A DNA stretch of 64,000 nt from Ramlibacter sp. (GTDB lineage Bacteria > Pseudomonadota > Gammaproteobacteria > Burkholderiales > Burkholderiaceae_C): positions 1 through 64,000 of the forward strand of contig JAUYOG010000006.1 of the NCBI GenBank assembly GCA_030695945.1. Direction: 5' to 3'. Position 1 is the stretch's first letter, and every line of letters starts with the position of its first letter. Of this stretch, positions 62,506 through 64,000 are shown in pieces. A program made the translations under genes and the position numbers. The notes beneath the pieces are model-generated. The model was given only the letters and a program-made list of their open reading frames with translations. It was not told the DNA's origin and ran no database searches.

Positions 62506-63429
62506 TTGCCTTCAAACCAAAGTCCCCTAGGCGCACTGCCCGGGCGCTTCCGCCGCGAACGCGTCCTGATCGTCGGCTGTGGTGACGTGGGCCTTCGCGT
62601 GGCACGCGCGTTGGGCTCGCGGGTCCGGCTGCTGGCGCTGACGTCGTCGCCAGAGCGGGCGCCGCTGTTGCGCTCGCGCGGCATGACACCATTGGTGGGC
62701 AACCTCGACCGTCCGGACACACTCGCACGGCTCGCAGGGTTGGCCACCCGCATTGTCCACCTGGCGCCACCGCCGGCCGAAGGCTACGTGCAGTGGTGGC
62801 GCGACCCCCGCACGCTGGCGTTGCTGCGCGTGCTGCGACGCCGCCGGTTGCCCCTGTCGCTGGTCTATGGCTCGACCAGCGGCGTTTATGGCGATTGCGC
62901 CGGCGAGCGAGTGGCCGAGACGCGGCCGCTACAGCCGCGCACACCGCGGGCGCAGCGGCGCGCGGACGCGGAAAGCGCGGTGCGCCACTTCGGTCGCGCG
63001 TCCCACGTGCGTGCGTGCATCCTGCGTATCCCGGGAATCTATGCCCCGGATCGCGAGGGCGGCACGCCTCGCGAACGCCTGCAGAAGGGCACGCCCGTGC
63101 TGCAGGCGAAGGACGACGTCTATACCAGCCACATCCACGCCGACGACCTCTCGCGTGCGCTGCTGGCGGCCCTCTGGCGCGGCAAGCCGCAGCGCGTCTA
63201 CAACGCGAGCGACGACACCGAGCTGAAGATGGGCGAGTACTTCGACCTGGCGGCCGACCTGTATGGCCTGCCACGGCCGCGACGGGTGGCGCGCGATGCC
63301 GCGGGGGACGAGCTGCCGCTGATGCTGCTGAGTTTCATGAGCGAGTCGCGCCGGCTGGACAACCGGCGGCTCAAGCGCGAGCTGAAGATCGTTCTGCAGC
63401 ACCCCACGGTCGCTTCCGGCCTGCTCTAG
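62506..63429 (+). CDS. SDR-family NAD(P)-binding protein (atypical/extended SDR)
   Basis: About 307 residues. The Rossmann start VLIVGCGDVGLRVARAL has GxGxxG; YGSTSGVYGD gives the catalytic Ser/Tyr region of the YeeZ/Gne-like atypical SDRs, though the standard YxxxK is not obvious. VRACILRIPGIYAPDREGG and YTSHIHADDLSRALLAAL match nucleoside-sugar-epimerase-like SDRs. Substrate unknown. The upstream frame is open but meaningless. TTG 62506 is the nearest plausible start; no ribosome-binding site is visible and CTG 62536 is possible. Confidence 0.75.
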   Translation: MPSNQSPLGALPGRFRRERVLIVGCGDVGLRVARALGSRVRLLALTSSPERAPLLRSRGMTPLVGNLDRPDTLARLAGLATRIVHLAPPPAEGYVQWWRDPRTLALLRVLRRRRLPLSLVYGSTSGVYGDCAGERVAETRPLQPRTPRAQRRADAESAVRHFGRASHVRACILRIPGIYAPDREGGTPRERLQKGTPVLQAKDDVYTSHIHADDLSRALLAALWRGKPQRVYNASDDTELKMGEYFDLAADLYGLPRPRRVARDAAGDELPLMLLSFMSESRRLDNRRLKRELKIVLQHPTVASGLL

Positions 63430-63490
63430 GGCCCCGTCAAGCACAGCGCTGTAACAGCTGCGCAACGCAGCCCGTTCGTCAGAAATTTCC

Positions 63491-63550
63491 TTAAGCTGCC
63501 TCAAGGTAGGTGGTATATTTCAGCAACTTTGTGTAACTAAACGTACACAA
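63491..63550 (+). promoter_or_regulatory. Promoter with overlapping inverted-repeat operator
   Basis: TTAAGC (63491-63496) and TATATT (63514-63519), 17 bases apart, form a candidate promoter with start near 63526. Just downstream, TTGTGTA (63529-63535) and TACACAA (63544-63550) are a perfect 7-base inverted repeat with an 8-base spacer, well placed for repressor binding. The following ~95 bases up to the start of the last gene are AT-richer than the rest of the window. Confidence 0.45.
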
Positions 63551-63646
63551 CGCTAGAGGGGCCTGCTTTCCAAAACAAGTTAGCCGCCCAGTTTCTTCGG
63601 CGTATTTGCACTAGTAAGTGCCAACCATTCGATGAAATCAGGATAA

Positions 63647-64000
63647 ATGGCTACTTTCAATTTTACTAACGCTTACCGGGTCAACGCGGCGACGACGCCG
63701 GCCGGTAAGGAGGCCAACACCCACGATTTCATCTACACGTCGCTGGGCGCCGCCAGGATCGATGACGACACGAACAGCGAGGCCTTCAGCGGCAACGACG
63801 TCGCCGCCATCGGCATCGACATCGGCGGCGTCAGGTATTACGGCTGGATCAGCCGGCCCATCAAGGACCAGGGCGACGTCAAAGCCTTCTATTTCTGGAC
63901 CGATCCCCAATTCACCAGCCTGGCGCTGGCGACGTCCGACGGCAACCAGGACGGCGACAGCAACGCCTCGGACAACATCGGCTTCATCCTCGTCGTCAAA
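63647..64000 (+). CDS. N-terminal part of an unidentified, probably secreted protein (runs off the window)
   Basis: The first 118 codons are visible and the frame stays open to the last base. The sequence is acidic (many Asp/Asn), Lys/Arg poor and has no signal peptide (MATFNFTNAYRVNAATTPAGKEANTHDF, then ALATSDGNQDGDSNASDNIG). This fits the front of a large RTX/type I-secreted or hemolysin-type calcium-binding protein, which is exported through a C-terminal signal, but no repeat is seen within the window. AGGAT is a weak ribosome-binding site before ATG 63647. Base use is less GC-rich than its neighbours. Confidence 0.6.
   Translation, partial: MATFNFTNAYRVNAATTPAGKEANTHDFIYTSLGAARIDDDTNSEAFSGNDVAAIGIDIGGVRYYGWISRPIKDQGDVKAFYFWTDPQFTSLALATSDGNQDGDSNASDNIGFILVVK

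Overview
The window is high-GC bacterial chromosome, almost certainly a betaproteobacterium of the order Burkholderiales, and most likely Comamonadaceae (Ramlibacter/Variovorax-like). I infer this from the gene content: a Bug-type solute receptor, TctAB, a DUF3422 protein, an RpfE-type protein beside recJ, a CDP-6-deoxy-glucoseen-reductase-like flavoprotein, and a GC-rich intergenic repeat of a type common in that family. I saw no rRNA, tRNA, CRISPR array, insertion sequence or prophage. No gap between genes exceeds about 265 bases.

Layout. 0-2.1 kb: the end of dcd, an ornithine-cyclodeaminase-like gene and two small unknown genes. 2.1-6.8 kb: recJ with an RpfE-type gene, divergent from lolCD. 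6.9-11 kb: a MoxR-DUF58-VWA operon and a membrane-anchored trypsin-like protease. 11-18.2 kb: a TatD nuclease, a spermidine-synthase-like protein, a GspE/PilB-type ATPase, tctBA and a DUF3422 protein, then a DMT transporter. 19.1-24.9 kb: a tightly coupled five-gene operon resembling the mycobacterial decaprenyl-phospho-arabinose pathway. 25-28.9 kb: an operon of a Ser/Thr kinase with a periplasmic arm, a CsgG-like protein and a secreted protein. 28.9-34.7 kb: metabolic genes, a response regulator and a Na/Pi transporter. 34.8-39.2 kb: ribF-ileS-lspA. 39.4-43.8 kb: an HNH nuclease, a lipoprotein esterase and a two-subunit acyl-CoA dehydrogenase. 43.8-50 kb: yceH, purN, an RsmB-type methyltransferase, a desaturase, rpmB-rpmG and trxB. 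50-55.6 kb: a Crp/Fnr regulator, ftsK, lolA and rarA. 55.9-59.5 kb: livHMGF. 59.5-63.4 kb: an outer-membrane barrel protein, a Bug receptor, an iron-sulfur flavoreductase and an SDR. 63.6 kb to the end: the start of an unidentified, probably secreted protein.

The most interesting part is 19.1-24.9 kb. A HAD-UbiA fusion (putative phosphoribosyl-polyprenyl-phosphate synthase plus phosphatase), a GtrA flippase-like protein, a DprE1-like oxidase, a DprE2-like reductase and an AftB-like GT-C transferase follow one another with 1-4 base stop/start overlaps. Together they would make, flip and transfer D-arabinofuranose from a lipid carrier in a Gram-negative cell. The acceptor is not encoded nearby. 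Lipoprotein maturation and trafficking are spread over the window (lspA, lolCD, lolA). Several intergenic spaces hold palindromic elements, terminators and candidate operators, listed below.
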